The position numbers were made by a program, and so were the translations under genes. The notes beneath the pieces were generated by a model that was not told where the DNA came from, searched no databases, and saw only the letters and a program-made list of their open reading frames with translations. Source: Marinobacter sp. HL-58 (GTDB lineage: Bacteria; Pseudomonadota; Gammaproteobacteria; Pseudomonadales; Oleiphilaceae). From it: a stretch of DNA of 64,000 nucleotides. The stretch lies in contig NZ_LIHP01000004.1 in the NCBI RefSeq assembly GCF_001314605.1, positions 434,001-498,000 on the forward strand, written 5' to 3'. Below are positions 52,643 to 64,000 of the stretch, piece by piece (position 1 is the stretch's first letter; every line of letters begins with the position of its first letter).

Positions 52643-52787
52643 GAAAAAGTCCGTTTCAGAGCATTGTTTTTATGGGTGCTTTACACACCGTTACAGAACA
52701 ATCTCATGGTAATCAATTTCACGGATGCGGGATCTGCGCGAGTTCTCAGATTCTGACCACGGCCCGATGATAACGGTTGCCGTGGCT

Positions 52788-55867
<3,080 letters not shown>

Positions 55868-55998
55868 AATGGTGCTGTCCTGTTTGCAGATCAGATATCG
55901 TTGCTACTCTAAGAAAAGCCTGTAATGAATACAACGCAAACACAGGCCAGATGGCGTTTTTGTCATTTTTGCACGAACAATGACCGACGCAAACCGCA

Positions 55999-58900
55999 TC
56001 AGGCTTCCGCCAGTGCTGCGGCCTCGTCCACATCAACCGACACCAGTCGTGAACAACCGGGCTCGTGCATGGTAACACCCATCAGCTGGTCCGCCATTTC
56101 CATGGCAATCTTGTTATGGGTGATGTAAATGAACTGAACCTGTTTCGACATTTCCTTGACCATATTGGCATAACGGCCCACGTTCGCGTCGTCCAGGGGG
56201 GCGTCTACCTCGTCCAGCATACAGAAAGGCGCCGGATTGAGCTGGAAGATCGAAAACACCAATGCGATGGCGGTCAACGCCTTTTCGCCGCCGGAAAGCA
56301 GATGGATGGTGCTGTTCTTCTTGCCCGGAGGCCTAGCCATGATCGCCACGCCGGTTTCCAGGAGGTCTTCTCCGGTCAGTTCCAGGTAGGCATTGCCGCC
56401 CCCAAACACCTTCGGGAACAGTGCCTGCAGGCCACCGTTCACCTGGTCGAAGGTTTCCTTGAAGCGCTGACGGGTTTCCCGGTCGATCTTGCGGATGGCC
56501 GTATCCAGGGTTTCCAGGGCCTCCATCAGGTCTTCGTGCTGACTGTCCAGGTAGGTCTTGCGCTCGCTCTGCACCTGGTATTCCTCGATGGCGGCCAGGT
56601 TGATCGCGCCCAGGCGCTGAATACGTGATCCCAGCTTCTCCAGTTCCTCGGACCATGCCTTCTCGCTGGCCTCCTCCGGCAGGGTGGACAGCACCTCCTG
56701 CAGTCGGATATCCAGCTCTTCGAGCTGTTCCAGATGGTTGCCGGCACGTATTTCCAGGGCCTGGGATTCCATCTTCAGCGTCTCAAGGCTGGCCCTCACC
56801 TCCTGAATGGTATGCTCGATGCGACTGCGGCTCTGCTCTTTCTGGCGAACTTCCTGGTCGATTTCTTCGAGGGCGTCCCTGGCGGCACCCAGCTTCTCTT
56901 CCTCCGCAAGCCGGCGGTCCAGCAGGCCTTCAAGCTGCATCTGCAGATCTTCGATGGGTTCTTCCGCGTTTTCCCTGCTTTCCCTGAGGATATCCAGGCG
57001 CTCGTCGATGCGCTCCTTCTGCATTTGCATACGCTCAATGGTCTGCCGCAGCCCGTCCCGCTGACTGTTCAGGGACTGCAACTGCAACTGCAGCTGGTGG
57101 GCGTGGTCGCGATCATGCCTTGCTTCCTGTCGAAGCCGGTCCAGGTTTTCGCGCAGTACATCCCGGCGCTCAAGCAGACGTTCTTTTTCTTCCTCGCTGT
57201 CTTCCGTGGAAGCCAGGGCCTGCTGCCATTCCTCGCGGGTTTCCTGCAGTTGTTCCTGCTGTTGCTCAAGGCTCATGGACACATCGGACAGATCGTCACG
57301 AATGCGCTGCAGCCGGGCGTCAATCTGTTCCGCCCGGGCTTTCAGGCCACTGATCTTTGACGTCAGGGTGGACAGTTCCCGGTCGGCATCCGCCAGCCGG
57401 GCCTGGGCTTCGTCCCTTGCCGCTTCCGCCCGCTCAGACTGTTCAAGCAGACGGTCCAGGCTATCGGTAGCGGTTTCCAGGGCAGCCTCTGCCTGTTCCA
57501 GTTCTTCCGCCAGGGCCGTCACTTTTTTCTGGCGCTCAATCACACCCACCTGGGCGGCGTCTGAATCCGGCATCAGTATCCAGTCTGCGGACAGCCAGGC
57601 GCCCTCACGGGTAATAATGCTTTTACCCGGTGCCAGCCCCGCTTGCCTGCCGAGGGCCTCCTCCATGGTTTCAGCCGTATCCACCCGGGCCAGCAAGGAA
57701 GTCATTCCTCCGGCACCGGTTACTTTGCCCGCCAGCCCTTCGGCCACGGCGGTGTTACCGGAGTCCCCGTTCACCAGCGCCAGGCCACGGGGAGCGGCGG
57801 ACATGGCCGAGTGCACGGAGCCCAGCCCCGGTACACTGAGGCCCTGGGTAAAGCGACCGATCACCTGTTCAACCGCGAATTCCCAGCCGTCTTCAATGCG
57901 GAGCTGCCTGGCCAGCCGGGGGCTGTTACTCAGGCCCTGGTCATTGAGCCACGCCTGGAGGGTATCGTCCTGGCCACCCATCTGTTCATCCAGCAGGGCC
58001 TGCTGGGATTCCAGTGATGCCCGCAGGCTCTGGACCTTCTGACGGGCATCCGCGGCTGCCTGTTCGGCATCCCTCTGCCGTTGACGGGCGTCCTGAAGTT
58101 CGTCCTGAACCACGTTGATGCGTTCCGAGGCATCCTCGCGCTGCAACTCCAGGGCTTCCTGCTGTTCCAGGAAGTCATCCAGTTCAGCACGATCCAGTTG
58201 CCCCTCAAGCAATTCCTGCTCATCCTGAAGTCTTTGCTGGCGGCTGCGGAGCTGTTCAATCGCCTCTTCGAGTGACCGAATCCGGGACTGCGCAAGTTCG
58301 GCCTGGCGTCGGGCATCCGCCGAACGGGAACTGAAATCCTCCCAGTTATGCTGCCATTCGGTCATGGCGTCTTCGGCACTCTGGAGTTTTTCCCCGGATT
58401 CCTCGGATTTCAGGGCCAGGGCTTCCTGTTCAGGCTCCAGCATATCCAGTTCTTCCTGGATACCGGCCAGCTTGTCCTGATCCTGCTCCAGTTCCCTGGC
58501 CAGTTCGCGCTGGTTGGCCATGGCCTGATCCAGTTCGGCAGCGGTCTGGCGGCTGCGTTCCCGCTGATGCTCAAGGCTCTGTTCGATACGGGCGATATCT
58601 GCGCCGGCTTCGTAGTAGCGGGCCTGGGCCTTGTTGAAGTGCTCGTTACGGTCCTGGTGGTTTTCACGCAGTGATTCCAGGGAGGTTTCCAGGCTGACAC
58701 GCTCGGAAAGCTGCTTTTCCAGTTCCAGCTCCGTATCCCGGATGCGGGAACGCCAGGTTTGCAGGTCCGTGTCCAGGGATTGCCAGCGCAGTACCGTCAA
58801 CTCTGCTTTTTTCTGGCGCTCTTCCTGCTTGTAGGCTTTGTATTTCTCGGCGGCCTGGGCCTGGCGTTCCAGGTGCTGCAGCTGGCGCCCGAGTTCCTCG

Positions 58901-59493
58901 CGCAGGTCGGTCAGGCGCTCCAGGTTCTCCTGGGTGCGTCGTATGCGGCTTTCGGTTTCCTTGCGCCGCTCCTTGTACTTGGAGATGCCGGCGGCCTCTT
59001 CAATGTATACCCTGAGCTCTTCCGGCTTTGCTTCTATCAGCCTGGAAATCATGCCCTGCTCAATGATGGCGTAGCTGCGGGGGCCCAGACCGGTTCCCAG
59101 GAACAGGTCGGTGATATCCCGTCGTCGGCATTTCGATCCGTTGAGGAAGTATTCGGACTGCCCTTCCCGTGAAACCCGGCGCCTTACCGAAATCTCGTTG
59201 AAGCGCACAAACTCCCCGGGGGCGGAACCGTCACTGTTGTCGAACACCAGTTCAATCGAGGCCTGGCCAACGGGTTTGCGGGCGCTGGAGCCGTTGAATA
59301 TCACATCAGACATGGACTCGCCACGGAGATACTTGGCGGAGCTTTCACCCATGACCCAGCGCACGGCGTCGATGATATTGGACTTGCCACATCCATTGGG
59401 CCCTACCACCGCGGTCATGTTGGAAGGAAACGGCACCGTCGTGGGGTCTACAAAAGACTTGAAACCGGACAGTTTGATTGATTTCAGGCGCAT
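55999..59493 (-). CDS. smc: chromosome segregation protein SMC
   Basis: 1164 residues. N-terminal Walker A GPNGCGKSNIIDAVRW, two long coiled coils with a hinge near the middle (QVIGRFTQGLSVPGLG region), ABC signature LLSGGEKALTAIAL and Walker B CMLDEVDAPLDDANV at the C-terminus. Uses ScpAB as kleisin partners, encoded at 63 kb in this window. Its start is one base behind the GntR gene. Confidence 0.97.
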   Translation of the reverse strand: MRLKSIKLSGFKSFVDPTTVPFPSNMTAVVGPNGCGKSNIIDAVRWVMGESSAKYLRGESMSDVIFNGSSARKPVGQASIELVFDNSDGSAPGEFVRFNEISVRRRVSREGQSEYFLNGSKCRRRDITDLFLGTGLGPRSYAIIEQGMISRLIEAKPEELRVYIEEAAGISKYKERRKETESRIRRTQENLERLTDLREELGRQLQHLERQAQAAEKYKAYKQEERQKKAELTVLRWQSLDTDLQTWRSRIRDTELELEKQLSERVSLETSLESLRENHQDRNEHFNKAQARYYEAGADIARIEQSLEHQRERSRQTAAELDQAMANQRELARELEQDQDKLAGIQEELDMLEPEQEALALKSEESGEKLQSAEDAMTEWQHNWEDFSSRSADARRQAELAQSRIRSLEEAIEQLRSRQQRLQDEQELLEGQLDRAELDDFLEQQEALELQREDASERINVVQDELQDARQRQRDAEQAAADARQKVQSLRASLESQQALLDEQMGGQDDTLQAWLNDQGLSNSPRLARQLRIEDGWEFAVEQVIGRFTQGLSVPGLGSVHSAMSAAPRGLALVNGDSGNTAVAEGLAGKVTGAGGMTSLLARVDTAETMEEALGRQAGLAPGKSIITREGAWLSADWILMPDSDAAQVGVIERQKKVTALAEELEQAEAALETATDSLDRLLEQSERAEAARDEAQARLADADRELSTLTSKISGLKARAEQIDARLQRIRDDLSDVSMSLEQQQEQLQETREEWQQALASTEDSEEEKERLLERRDVLRENLDRLRQEARHDRDHAHQLQLQLQSLNSQRDGLRQTIERMQMQKERIDERLDILRESRENAEEPIEDLQMQLEGLLDRRLAEEEKLGAARDALEEIDQEVRQKEQSRSRIEHTIQEVRASLETLKMESQALEIRAGNHLEQLEELDIRLQEVLSTLPEEASEKAWSEELEKLGSRIQRLGAINLAAIEEYQVQSERKTYLDSQHEDLMEALETLDTAIRKIDRETRQRFKETFDQVNGGLQALFPKVFGGGNAYLELTGEDLLETGVAIMARPPGKKNSTIHLLSGGEKALTAIALVFSIFQLNPAPFCMLDEVDAPLDDANVGRYANMVKEMSKQVQFIYITHNKIAMEMADQLMGVTMHEPGCSRLVSVDVDEAAALAEA

Positions 59494-59494
59494 A

Positions 59495-60178
59495 TCAGGC
59501 GCTTACCTCTTCCCTGAGAATACTGAGTACCTGTTGGCGCTGATGTTCACCAAATTCGCAGATGGCCTGCTCGAGCCCGGGCGAGTCACCCCGGATGGCG
59601 GCATCGGCCAGTAGCCGGAAAAAACGGCCGGTTTCTTCCAGCTCGTCACGGAAGTTTTCCAGGGCAACAAAATAGGTACGACTGATGGCAGGCCGGAAGT
59701 TCTCAAGTGTCTCTTCCAGGAACGGATTCTCTACCAGCCCGTAGGCATAACGCATAACGCCGAAACCGGCGTCGATTACCTGCTCTGCTGCATCGCCGCC
59801 GGACGAATTGAGCGCATCGATTACCGCCTGTAGCTCACGGACCTGCCCCATGACCCCAGAAAGCTGCTCTCCGGACCAGCGCTCAAGTACCTTGCGCCCC
59901 AGCATGCACAGCAGGTCGATATAGATATCATAGAGGCTGTTGACCAGCTCTGGTGTCAGCCGCGAGACCACCGCACCCCGCCGCGGAAAGATCTCCACCA
60001 GGTGTCGACGCTGGAGGATCAGCAGCGCTTCCCGCACGGAACCCCGGCTGACATTGAGTTCTCCGGCCACCTTGAGTTCCTGGATTCGCTCGCCCGGCTC
60101 AAGATCGCCGGTAACAATGCGTTGCCCGATGTGCTGGGCTATCTGCTCGGAAAGACTTTCGGGGGCCTGAAACCTCAT
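59495..60178 (-). CDS. GntR-family regulator (FCD subfamily)
   Basis: 227 residues. N-terminal winged helix (GERIQELKVAGELNVSRGSVREALLIL is the region) and C-terminal FCD-type helical domain. Ligand unknown. It stands directly before smc and may lead that operon. Confidence 0.88.
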   Translation of the reverse strand: MRFQAPESLSEQIAQHIGQRIVTGDLEPGERIQELKVAGELNVSRGSVREALLILQRRHLVEIFPRRGAVVSRLTPELVNSLYDIYIDLLCMLGRKVLERWSGEQLSGVMGQVRELQAVIDALNSSGGDAAEQVIDAGFGVMRYAYGLVENPFLEETLENFRPAISRTYFVALENFRDELEETGRFFRLLADAAIRGDSPGLEQAICEFGEHQRQQVLSILREEVSA

Positions 60179-60452
60179 AGGGCACGTCGCTCACTCGCTA
60201 CTGGCAGCAATGGATAAGCGCAGAAGTTTACCACAGGCACCGACAACCCCAATCCCCTTGTCCTACATTTTAACGATCCGTTCGCCCCGGCAATGCACTG
60301 CCGGTTTGTTGACACCCGGTTCAGTTCCTGCGGCAATCTCCCTGTCACTTACTTTAAGTAACGCCTTTATCTACATGTTTTTATTATTTATTCAACAAAT
60401 GGCCGAATGTTTGCTTGGTAATGACCAAAATACCTTTAGCAGGCCATGCAGA

Positions 60453-61382
60453 GTGAAACATATCCCAACGATCAACAAGTCCGGTCCCCAACCCCAGAAG
60501 CTGGCAGCTCTGCGGCAGGCTCACCGGGAATGGAGTGACTCGCCGGACGTCCTCACCCGCATTACCCGCCGCCTCTCCACCTCCCTGAGCCTGGAAACCC
60601 AGTTGGCCATACTGGCGGAAGAAATAAACACGGTGGTGCCCTTTGATTGCATGAACTATCGCCATCAGATTGCCACCCGGGACTTCGTTTACGCCACTGG
60701 CATGGGCGGGCCTCATCGTTGCGATTACCGCCTCAACCTCGAAGGCAGTTTCTACGGGACGCTGTCGTTCAGCCGACGCCAGAAGTTCGCGGAACAGGAG
60801 CTTGAGGGAATTGAACTGATGCTGGCGGCCGCCATCTGCCCAATCCGCAATGCCTGCCAGTTCATCGCTATCGAGCAGGCCGCCCTGACGGACTCACTGA
60901 CCGGCGTGCCAAACAAACGGGCACTGGACGGAGCGCTGGCCCGGGCCTGCAGCCTGGGGGACCGACACGGTGAAGGCTGTTCCCTGATCCTGTGTGATCT
61001 GGACCAGTTCAAGGCGGTTAATGATGAGCATGGCCACGTGGTGGGGGATCATATCCTGAAACTGGCCGCGGCCGAGCTGGAGAAGGCAGTGCGGAATTCG
61101 GACAGCGTTTACCGCTTCGGGGGTGAGGAGTTTGCCATACTGCTACCCCATACTGACGAAAATGACGCACGGTCGGTTGCCGACCGCATCCGCGAGTACA
61201 TTCGCTCCATCGTCGTGAACTGTGGCGACACGGACGTATCGATCACCACCAGTTGTGGCGTGGCCCAGCGACTGCCCGACGAAACACCGGACCAATGGCT
61301 CGCCCGGGCGGACGAAGCCCTGTACCGGGCAAAAGACAGTGGCCGGAATTGCACCCGGGTTTTCGCCGCTATCCGAAACTGA
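60453..61382 (+). CDS. GGDEF diguanylate cyclase
   Basis: 309 residues from a GTG at 60453; an ATG at 60399 is possible and neither has a good ribosome site, so the start is uncertain. N-terminal GAF-like sensor part, then the GGDEF domain with DSLTGVPNKRALDG, CDLDQFKAVNDEHGHVVGD and the active loop written FGGEEFAIL (GGEEF form, still active in many proteins). Makes cyclic di-GMP. Ends one base before the convergent rluB stop. Confidence 0.85.
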   Translation: MKHIPTINKSGPQPQKLAALRQAHREWSDSPDVLTRITRRLSTSLSLETQLAILAEEINTVVPFDCMNYRHQIATRDFVYATGMGGPHRCDYRLNLEGSFYGTLSFSRRQKFAEQELEGIELMLAAAICPIRNACQFIAIEQAALTDSLTGVPNKRALDGALARACSLGDRHGEGCSLILCDLDQFKAVNDEHGHVVGDHILKLAAAELEKAVRNSDSVYRFGGEEFAILLPHTDENDARSVADRIREYIRSIVVNCGDTDVSITTSCGVAQRLPDETPDQWLARADEALYRAKDSGRNCTRVFAAIRN

Positions 61383-62351
61383 TCAGCGCTTTGGCGGTTT
61401 GCGCGCGGGCTTTCGGGCCGGTTTCTGGTCCGGGCGGCTACTATCAACCTGCCAACGGGGGTTACCGGATTTCCGGGGTGCTGATCCTGGCTGCTTGCGG
61501 CGCTGGCGGTCATGAACCTTCTGCTCGGACGGCGTTTTGGCCGGAATGTCCACCGGTTTAAGATCCACCGCCTTGCTGAGCAGGTCCACCGCTTTCTGAT
61601 CCAGCTCTTCCCATTTGCCGACGGTCAGGCGGCTGGGCAGGAAAATCGGCCCGTATCGCACCCTCTTCAGGCGGCTGACCCGAACACCCTGGGACTCCCA
61701 CAGCCGCCGGACCTCACGGTTGCGACCTTCCAGCAGCGTGACATGGAACCACTGGTTAATGCCCTTGCCACCGGCTTCGGTAATGTCGGAGAACTTCGCC
61801 ATGCCGTCGTCCAGAAGCACACCCTCTGACAGCCGCTTGATCATCGCCTCGTCCACCTCGCCAAAGACCCTCACGGCGTATTCGCGATCAATCTGCCGCG
61901 ACGGGTGCATCAGCCGGTTGGCCAGCTCGCCATCGGTGGTGAACAGTACAAGCCCGGTGGTATTGATATCCAGCCGGCCGATCGCGATCCAGCGATGGTC
62001 CTTGAGTCGCGGCAGGCTGTCGAAGACGGTCGGGCGCCCTTCCGGATCCTTGCGGGTGGTCACTTCCCCTTCCGGCTTGTTATAGATCAGCACACGGCGG
62101 AGCACTTCGGCGCCGGCCGTAATATCCAGTTTCTTGCCGTCAAGCTCGATACGATCGTTGACCGAGGCTTTCTGCCCCGGCTCCGCCGGTTGGCCGTTGA
62201 TGACCAGGCGCCCGGCTTCTATCCAGCCTTCAACCTCCCGGCGGGACCCCACACCGGCCCTGGCCAGCAGCTTCTGGATGCGCTCCGGGCCAGCGGGTGT
62301 GTTTTCTTCCGGCTTTTTCGTTACAGGCTTGCGGGGGCGATCTGCCGCCAT
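61383..62351 (-). CDS. rluB: 23S rRNA pseudouridine synthase RluB
   Basis: 322 residues. S4 RNA-binding domain at about 27-70 (LLARAGVGSRREVEGWIEAGRLVING) and catalytic Asp in GRLDINTTGLVLFT. A basic tail rich in Lys, Arg and Pro follows residue 270. Modifies U2605 of 23S rRNA in relatives. Third gene behind scpA and scpB. Confidence 0.94.
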   Translation of the reverse strand: MAADRPRKPVTKKPEENTPAGPERIQKLLARAGVGSRREVEGWIEAGRLVINGQPAEPGQKASVNDRIELDGKKLDITAGAEVLRRVLIYNKPEGEVTTRKDPEGRPTVFDSLPRLKDHRWIAIGRLDINTTGLVLFTTDGELANRLMHPSRQIDREYAVRVFGEVDEAMIKRLSEGVLLDDGMAKFSDITEAGGKGINQWFHVTLLEGRNREVRRLWESQGVRVSRLKRVRYGPIFLPSRLTVGKWEELDQKAVDLLSKAVDLKPVDIPAKTPSEQKVHDRQRRKQPGSAPRKSGNPRWQVDSSRPDQKPARKPARKPPKR

Positions 62352-62387
62352 GAATCTGTCCTTAACAAGTGGCTGATACCAACGGCA

Positions 62388-63050
62388 TCAGTGAAGTGTC
62401 TGCCCTGGTGAAGACTCCGGAGTTGTTTCCCCGTCGATTTCATCAGTATCTCTGGCCGGAGACTCGAATTCGATCTCGGCCTGCATGTTCTTTTCAATTT
62501 CCCGCCCGATCTCTTCCAGATCGCGGATTTCGGAAAGCGGGGGCAGCTGATCCAGCCCCTCCAGGTTGAAATAATCCAGGAACTGCCTGGTGGTTGCATA
62601 CATGGCGGGACGACCGGGCACATCCCGATGCCCCACGACACGAACCCACTCCCGCTCGAGCAGGGTACGGACTATGTTACTGCTGACGGTTACGCCCCGG
62701 ATATCCTCGATTTCACCCCGGGTAATGGGCTGGCGATAGGCAACCAGGGCCAGGGTTTCCAGCAGGGCGCGGGAATACCGCTGGGGTTTCTCTTCAAATA
62801 ACCGCCCGACCCAGGGAGCGTACTCATCCCTGACCTGCAACCGGTAGCCACTGGCCACTTTCTTCAGTTCAAAGCCCCGCCCCTGGCAGGACTGCTCCAG
62901 CAACACCAGCACATGCTCCATGATCTGGCGCGCCGGGCGCTCATCCTCTTCAAACAGTTCCCGCAATTGCTCTACCGACAATGGCTTACCGGCTGCAAGC
63001 AGTGCCGCTTCGGTAATTGCCTGAATTTTTCTGAGGTTTTCTTCGTTCAT
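62388..63050 (-). CDS. scpB: segregation and condensation protein B
   Basis: 220 residues from the ATG at 63050 (MNEENLRKIQAITEAALLAAGKPLS); the longer frame to 63116 overlaps scpA. Two winged-helix domains (GYRLQVRDEYAPWV; ALLETLALVAYRQPITRGEIEDIRG). Dimer that binds ScpA and SMC. Confidence 0.94.
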   Translation of the reverse strand: MNEENLRKIQAITEAALLAAGKPLSVEQLRELFEEDERPARQIMEHVLVLLEQSCQGRGFELKKVASGYRLQVRDEYAPWVGRLFEEKPQRYSRALLETLALVAYRQPITRGEIEDIRGVTVSSNIVRTLLEREWVRVVGHRDVPGRPAMYATTRQFLDYFNLEGLDQLPPLSEIRDLEEIGREIEKNMQAEIEFESPARDTDEIDGETTPESSPGQTLH

Positions 63051-63090
63051 GGTTCCACTACCAGGTATCGGTTTGCGAGAGGCCTGCGAA

Positions 63091-63936
63091 TCAGCGGGAT
63101 GCCCTGGCCCTGACATGAATCGGGCCCAGAACCTCCGCCTGCACCACTTCGATCAACTGTTCCTTGACCAGCTCCAGGGTCGCCAGAAAACTGACTACAA
63201 CCCCCAAACGCCCTTCCTCGGGCGTGAACAGGCTTTCAAATGTCACGAACTGGTCGTCCCGCAGCACCGACAGTATGGCCGACATCCGCTCGCGGGTAGA
63301 CAACCGCTCGCGCTCAACGTGGTGACTGGTAAACAGATCCGCCCGTTTCAGCACCCCCTGCAGCGCCAGCAGAATCTCCCGCAGGTCCACATCCGGATGG
63401 GGCTGACTGGATGGCATTGCCGGCAATGCCGCCGAGGCCGTGAAGTTGTCCCGCTCAAGCCGCGGCATCTGGTCAATGTCTTCAGCCGCCTGCTTGAAGC
63501 GCTCGTATTGCTGCAGCCGGCGGATCAATTCGGCCCGGGGATCGATTTCCTCTTCATCCTCGGTTTCCTGGCGGGGCAGCAGCATCCGGGACTTGATCTC
63601 CGCCAGAGTGGCGGCCATCACCAGGTATTCCGCCGCCAGTTCAAACCGCATGGCCTCCACGGCGCCTATGTAGTCCATGTACTGCTTCGTGATCTCGCTG
63701 ACATCAATATCCAGAATGTCCATATTCTGGCGCCGGATCAGATACAGCAACAGATCCAGCGGCCCCTCGAAGGCCTCGAGGAACACTGCCAGGGCATCGG
63801 GTGGTATATAAAGGTCTCTGGGAAGGTCAACCACCGGCTTACCGGAGACCCTTGCCAGCGGCGCCTGCTCAGCAGCGGCGACAGGTGCCTCCGCACCCTC
63901 CCCGGCCGCTGTTTTGCCTGCGGTATCGTCTGTCAT
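63091..63936 (-). CDS. scpA: segregation and condensation protein A (kleisin)
   Basis: 281 residues. N-terminal low-complexity Ala-rich part of about 45 residues, then the kleisin core (EAFEGPLDLLLYLIRRQNMDILDI; ATLAEIKSRMLLP) and a C-terminal winged helix. Bridges the SMC heads. Operon scpA-scpB-rluB. Confidence 0.95.
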   Translation of the reverse strand: MTDDTAGKTAAGEGAEAPVAAAEQAPLARVSGKPVVDLPRDLYIPPDALAVFLEAFEGPLDLLLYLIRRQNMDILDIDVSEITKQYMDYIGAVEAMRFELAAEYLVMAATLAEIKSRMLLPRQETEDEEEIDPRAELIRRLQQYERFKQAAEDIDQMPRLERDNFTASAALPAMPSSQPHPDVDLREILLALQGVLKRADLFTSHHVERERLSTRERMSAILSVLRDDQFVTFESLFTPEEGRLGVVVSFLATLELVKEQLIEVVQAEVLGPIHVRARASR

Positions 63937-63965
63937 GGACTCTCCAGATTCATCGTCGCCGGTAA

Positions 63966-64000
63966 TCAGCGGTAGCTCAGTCCCATGGCCGCCCGGACTT
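63966..64000 (-). CDS. C-terminal end of an upstream gene, cut by window edge
   Basis: Eleven codons on the minus strand ending VRAAMGLSYR and TGA, 29 bases before scpA. Close spacing suggests the first gene of the scpA operon. The ending would suit a tryptophanyl-tRNA synthetase, which stands at this place in relatives, but that is a guess from memory. Confidence 0.4.
   Translation of the reverse strand, partial: VRAAMGLSYR

Overview
The window reads as chromosomal DNA of a marine gammaproteobacterium close to Marinobacter. This rests on gene order: gacA-uvrC-pgsA next to tRNA-Gly/tRNA-Cys; cheR-cheV/flgA-flgM-flgN in the Pseudomonas-type order; gntR-smc-zipA-ligA; and rluB-scpB-scpA. The protein content (MCE lipid transporter, single-chain acyl-CoA carboxylase, SNF symporter) fits too. 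The genus is inferred, not proven.

Bases 1 to about 20,100 are accessory DNA that ends at a tyrosine integrase beside the 3' end of tRNA-Cys. It has three blocks. (1) The 3' part of an McrC-like gene (3-884), whose end is half of a perfect 33-bp inverted repeat. (2) A ten-gene block (1127-10211) headed by a WYL-domain repressor. It contains a double-AAA ATPase, an OGFr-domain protein, an HExxH protein, a YqiA-like esterase, a cytosolic 5'-nucleotidase-I homologue, a PD-(D/E)xK-like protein and three unknowns. Four copies of the same operator, GCGACA-N6-GTCGC, lie in its promoter regions, so the block looks like one regulon. This is the best candidate for an undescribed system, probably defence or stress related. 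(3) A cargo region with a Tus-like replication-terminator protein and an overlapping partner, an acidic protein, a DUF4365-like nuclease next to a helicase-nuclease fusion, and an Xis-like protein with the integrase. The integrase appears to lack the first catalytic arginine.

From 20,184 on the content is core-like. First come tRNA-Cys and tRNA-Gly, a four-gene MCE/Mla-type lipid transport operon with a STAS-fused permease, and pgsA-uvrC-gacA read the other way. Then come azlCD, a DUF938 methyltransferase, acyP, an AEC transporter, a diguanylate cyclase, and a tRNA-Ser(GGA) whose 3' end and terminator are duplicated 175 bp downstream. The 32-41 kb stretch is metabolic: single-chain biotin-dependent carboxylase, isochorismatase-like hydrolase, double cupin, lipocalin Blc, leucine dehydrogenase, SNF symporter and MFS transporter.

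The 42-46 kb stretch is chemotaxis and flagellar regulation (cheR, cheV, flgA, flgM, flgN), with a very good sigma-28 promoter ahead of flgM. The 46-52.6 kb stretch has an MshEN-like protein, a cyclophilin, mnmC, a CBS protein and a large acidic surface lipoprotein. The 52.8-64 kb stretch is chromosome maintenance: ligA, zipA, smc, a GntR/FCD regulator, a GGDEF protein, rluB, scpB and scpA. SMC and its ScpAB kleisin partners sit within 10 kb of each other. No CRISPR array, insertion sequence, rRNA gene or phage structural gene was recognised.
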